From Novosphingobium sp. G106 (GTDB taxonomy: Bacteria; Pseudomonadota; Alphaproteobacteria; Sphingomonadales; Sphingomonadaceae): DNA of 64,000 nucleotides. Location: contig NZ_JAHOOZ010000001.1 in NCBI RefSeq assembly GCF_019075875.1, positions 558,001 to 622,000 on the forward strand, read 5' to 3'. The notes below the pieces were generated by a model. That model searched no databases and was not told the origin of the DNA. It was given only the letters and a program-made list of their open reading frames with translations. A program made the translations under genes and the position numbers. Of this stretch, positions 62,743 through 64,000 are shown in pieces (the first letter of the stretch is position 1; every line of letters begins with the position of its first letter).

Positions 62743-63497
62743 GCGCATTCGATCTCGCGGGAAAACTCGCAGTCGTCACCGGCGGTGCCAGCGGCATCGG
62801 CGTCGGCATTTCCGAACTGCTGGCCGAGGCCGGGGCGACGGTGGTCATCGCCGACATCGACGCCGCGCGCGCCGCGGACCAGGCCGATGCGCTGAAAGGC
62901 GCCGGGCACAAGGCGGCGTCGGTCGCGGTCAACCTGGCCGACGAGGCTTCGGTCGTCGCCGCCTGTGCCGAGATCGTCGCCGAGCACGGCACGCCCTGGG
63001 TGCTGGTCAACAACGCGGGCCTCCAGCACCGCGAGCTGCTGCTCGAAGGCAGCGTCGCGCATTGGGAACGCAACAATGCGGTCAACGCGCGTGGGCCGTT
63101 CCTGATGATCCGCGAGATCGGCAAGGCGATGGTCGCGGCGGGGCGGGGCGGACGGATCGTCAATGTCGCCAGCTCGGGCCTGATCGGCCAGATGGTCCAC
63201 GGCCTCTCGGCCTATCTCGCCTCGAAGGGTGCGCTCGCGGCGCTGACCCAGGCGAGCGCGATGGAACTCGCCGAGCACGGCATCACGGTGAACACGGTGC
63301 TCCCTGGCGGCGTGGGAACGCCCGGCGCGATCGGTGCTGAGGGTCCGCCGCCCGTGGGCCCCGGCAACCGCCGTCCGCCGCTGGGCATGTGCGAGCCGCG
63401 CGACATCGGCTCGGCCGTGCTCTATTTCGCCACGCCGATGGCGCGCTATGCGACCAACCAGACGATCTGCGTCGACGGCGGTTTCTCGATCACCTGA
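62739..63497 (+). CDS. short-chain dehydrogenase/reductase
   Basis: A 252-residue SDR. The cofactor motif is TGGASGIGVGIS (residues 15-26), followed by VIADID, LVNNAGLQHRELL, the serine in NVASSGLIG, YLASK, and the C-terminal TICVDGGFSIT. The Asp after the second strand suggests NAD. The stretch GVGTPGAIGAEGPPPVGPGNRR in the C-terminal part is a Gly/Pro-rich loop longer than usual. Its ATG overlaps the pseudogene's stop. Confidence 0.88.
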   Translation: MSAFDLAGKLAVVTGGASGIGVGISELLAEAGATVVIADIDAARAADQADALKGAGHKAASVAVNLADEASVVAACAEIVAEHGTPWVLVNNAGLQHRELLLEGSVAHWERNNAVNARGPFLMIREIGKAMVAAGRGGRIVNVASSGLIGQMVHGLSAYLASKGALAALTQASAMELAEHGITVNTVLPGGVGTPGAIGAEGPPPVGPGNRRPPLGMCEPRDIGSAVLYFATPMARYATNQTICVDGGFSIT

Positions 63498-63506
63498 TAC
63501 GAAAAA

Positions 63507-63530
63507 GGGGCCGCGCTTTCACGCGGCCCC
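63507..63530. terminator. bidirectional terminator between convergent SDR genes
   Basis: A 9-bp stem GGGGCCGCG (63507-63515) and CGCGGCCCC (63522-63530). AAAAA before it (63502-63506) gives a U-run for the minus-strand transcript from the edge gene, and it lies just past the plus-strand stop. Confidence 0.75.
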
Positions 63531-63554
63531 TCGCTATTTCCGGCGTTGCCGCGC

Positions 63555-64000
63555 CTACTTCGGCGGCATGCGGATCGCGCCGTCGAGGCGGATCAGCTGG
63601 CCGTTGAAATAGGTGTTGCGCGTCAGTTCCATCACCAGGCTGGCGAATTCCTCGGGCTTGCCGAGGCGCTTGGGGAAGGGCACCGCGGCGCCGAGGCCGT
63701 TGAACACCGCCTCGTTCATTTCCTTGACGCGCAGCATCGGCGGCGTCGCGAACGTGCCGGGCAGGATCGCGTTGACGCGGATGCCGAGGTCCATCAGGTC
63801 GCGCGCCATCGGTAGGACCATGGCGTTGACCGCGCCCTTGCCGCCGCCATAGGCGACCTGGCCGATCTGGCCGTCCTGCGAAGCCGCCGACGAGGTGAAG
63901 ATGATCGCGCCGCGCTCGCCGTCGTCGTTGAGCGGATCGGCATTGGCCATGCCCAGCGCGGCGATCGAGGCGACGCGGTAGGAGGCGACCCAGATACCTT
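63555..64000 (-). CDS. SDR, 3-hydroxyacyl-CoA dehydrogenase type II-like (partial, N-terminus off window)
   Basis: The minus-strand frame is open from 64000 to the stop at 63555, about 148 codons, the C-terminal part of an SDR. It has VASYRVASIAALGMANADPL, then FTSSAASQDGQIGQVAYGGGK (serine, Tyr and Lys), and ends LIRLDGAIRMPPK. It is close to the SDR at 30050-30835 (same GERG, DGQIGQ, IRVNxILPG and DGAIRMPP pattern), so both probably act on acyl-CoA. The ATG at 63950 is internal, not the start. Confidence 0.85.
   Translation of the reverse strand, partial: GIWVASYRVASIAALGMANADPLNDDGERGAIIFTSSAASQDGQIGQVAYGGGKGAVNAMVLPMARDLMDLGIRVNAILPGTFATPPMLRVKEMNEAVFNGLGAAVPFPKRLGKPEEFASLVMELTRNTYFNGQLIRLDGAIRMPPK

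Overview
The window is GC-rich (roughly two-thirds G+C by eye), densely packed chromosomal DNA of an alphaproteobacterium, most likely Sphingomonadales (Sphingomonas/Novosphingobium/Sphingobium-like). This rests on the ATP12-type F1 chaperone, the Asp-variant MucR zinc finger, a Fur lacking the HHDH-adjacent CxxC, the PEPxxWA sorting signal, a large TonB-dependent receptor of the sphingomonad type, a CpaA-E/TadBC pilus cluster, GatCAB, and many short-chain dehydrogenases (SDRs). No rRNA, tRNA, CRISPR, phage or insertion sequence was seen. No gene-free stretch exceeds 300 bases. The longest gaps are 7685-7972 (rpsU leader) and 52229-52507 (upstream of an M16 peptidase).

Layout. 1-7.7 kb: an edge alpha/beta hydrolase, two small unknown proteins, then a tightly overlapped minus-strand operon: SulP transporter, ParB-like protein, CrcB fluoride channel, RluA-family pseudouridine synthase running in frame into a PaiB-like domain, HAD phosphatase, small membrane protein, ATP12 chaperone. 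8-12.2 kb: rpsU with terminator, membrane-anchored FKBP, gatCAB. 12.3-15 kb: a three-gene exported cassette around an M48 protease. 15.1-22.4 kb (minus): a small beta-rich protein, an M16 lipoprotein peptidase, a SnoaL-like protein, a glycine-betaine-type ABC transporter with fused binding protein and permease, and a FucP-like MFS transporter. clpB follows divergently. 25.2-32.4 kb: SDR, GST and TonB receptor (minus), divergent from an SDR-TetR-MtnP set (plus). 32.4-39.7 kb (minus): cpaA-B-C-D-E-tadB-tadC, with no cpaF/tadA ATPase and no Flp pilin. 39.8-52.2 kb: mostly housekeeping genes (rnhA, thrB, ispH, plsC, fur, mucR, rimI-tsaB, nfuA), a persulfide dioxygenase-rhodanese, a PEP-CTERM-type protein and an SDR. 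52.5-61.1 kb: second M16 peptidase, class II DAHP synthase, EgtB-EgtD for ergothioneine, CocE/NonD hydrolase. 61.1-64 kb: a run of SDRs, one disrupted by a frameshift and one cut by the window edge.

Functional themes: adjacent stop/start codons (ATGA, GTGA, TAATG) couple many genes translationally; envelope proteolysis (two M16, one M48, FKBP) and a Tad pilus point to envelope work; EgtB-EgtD, the persulfide dioxygenase and NfuA point to thiol and Fe-S handling; TonB receptor, GST and SDRs suggest uptake and oxidation of hydrophobic or aromatic-derived compounds. The most checkable anomalies are two single-base frame problems, both at six-base G/C runs (3747-3756 and 62401-62406), and the absence of the motor ATPase gene from the pilus cluster. 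I found no clear candidate for a wholly new system; the exported M48 cassette is the best lead.
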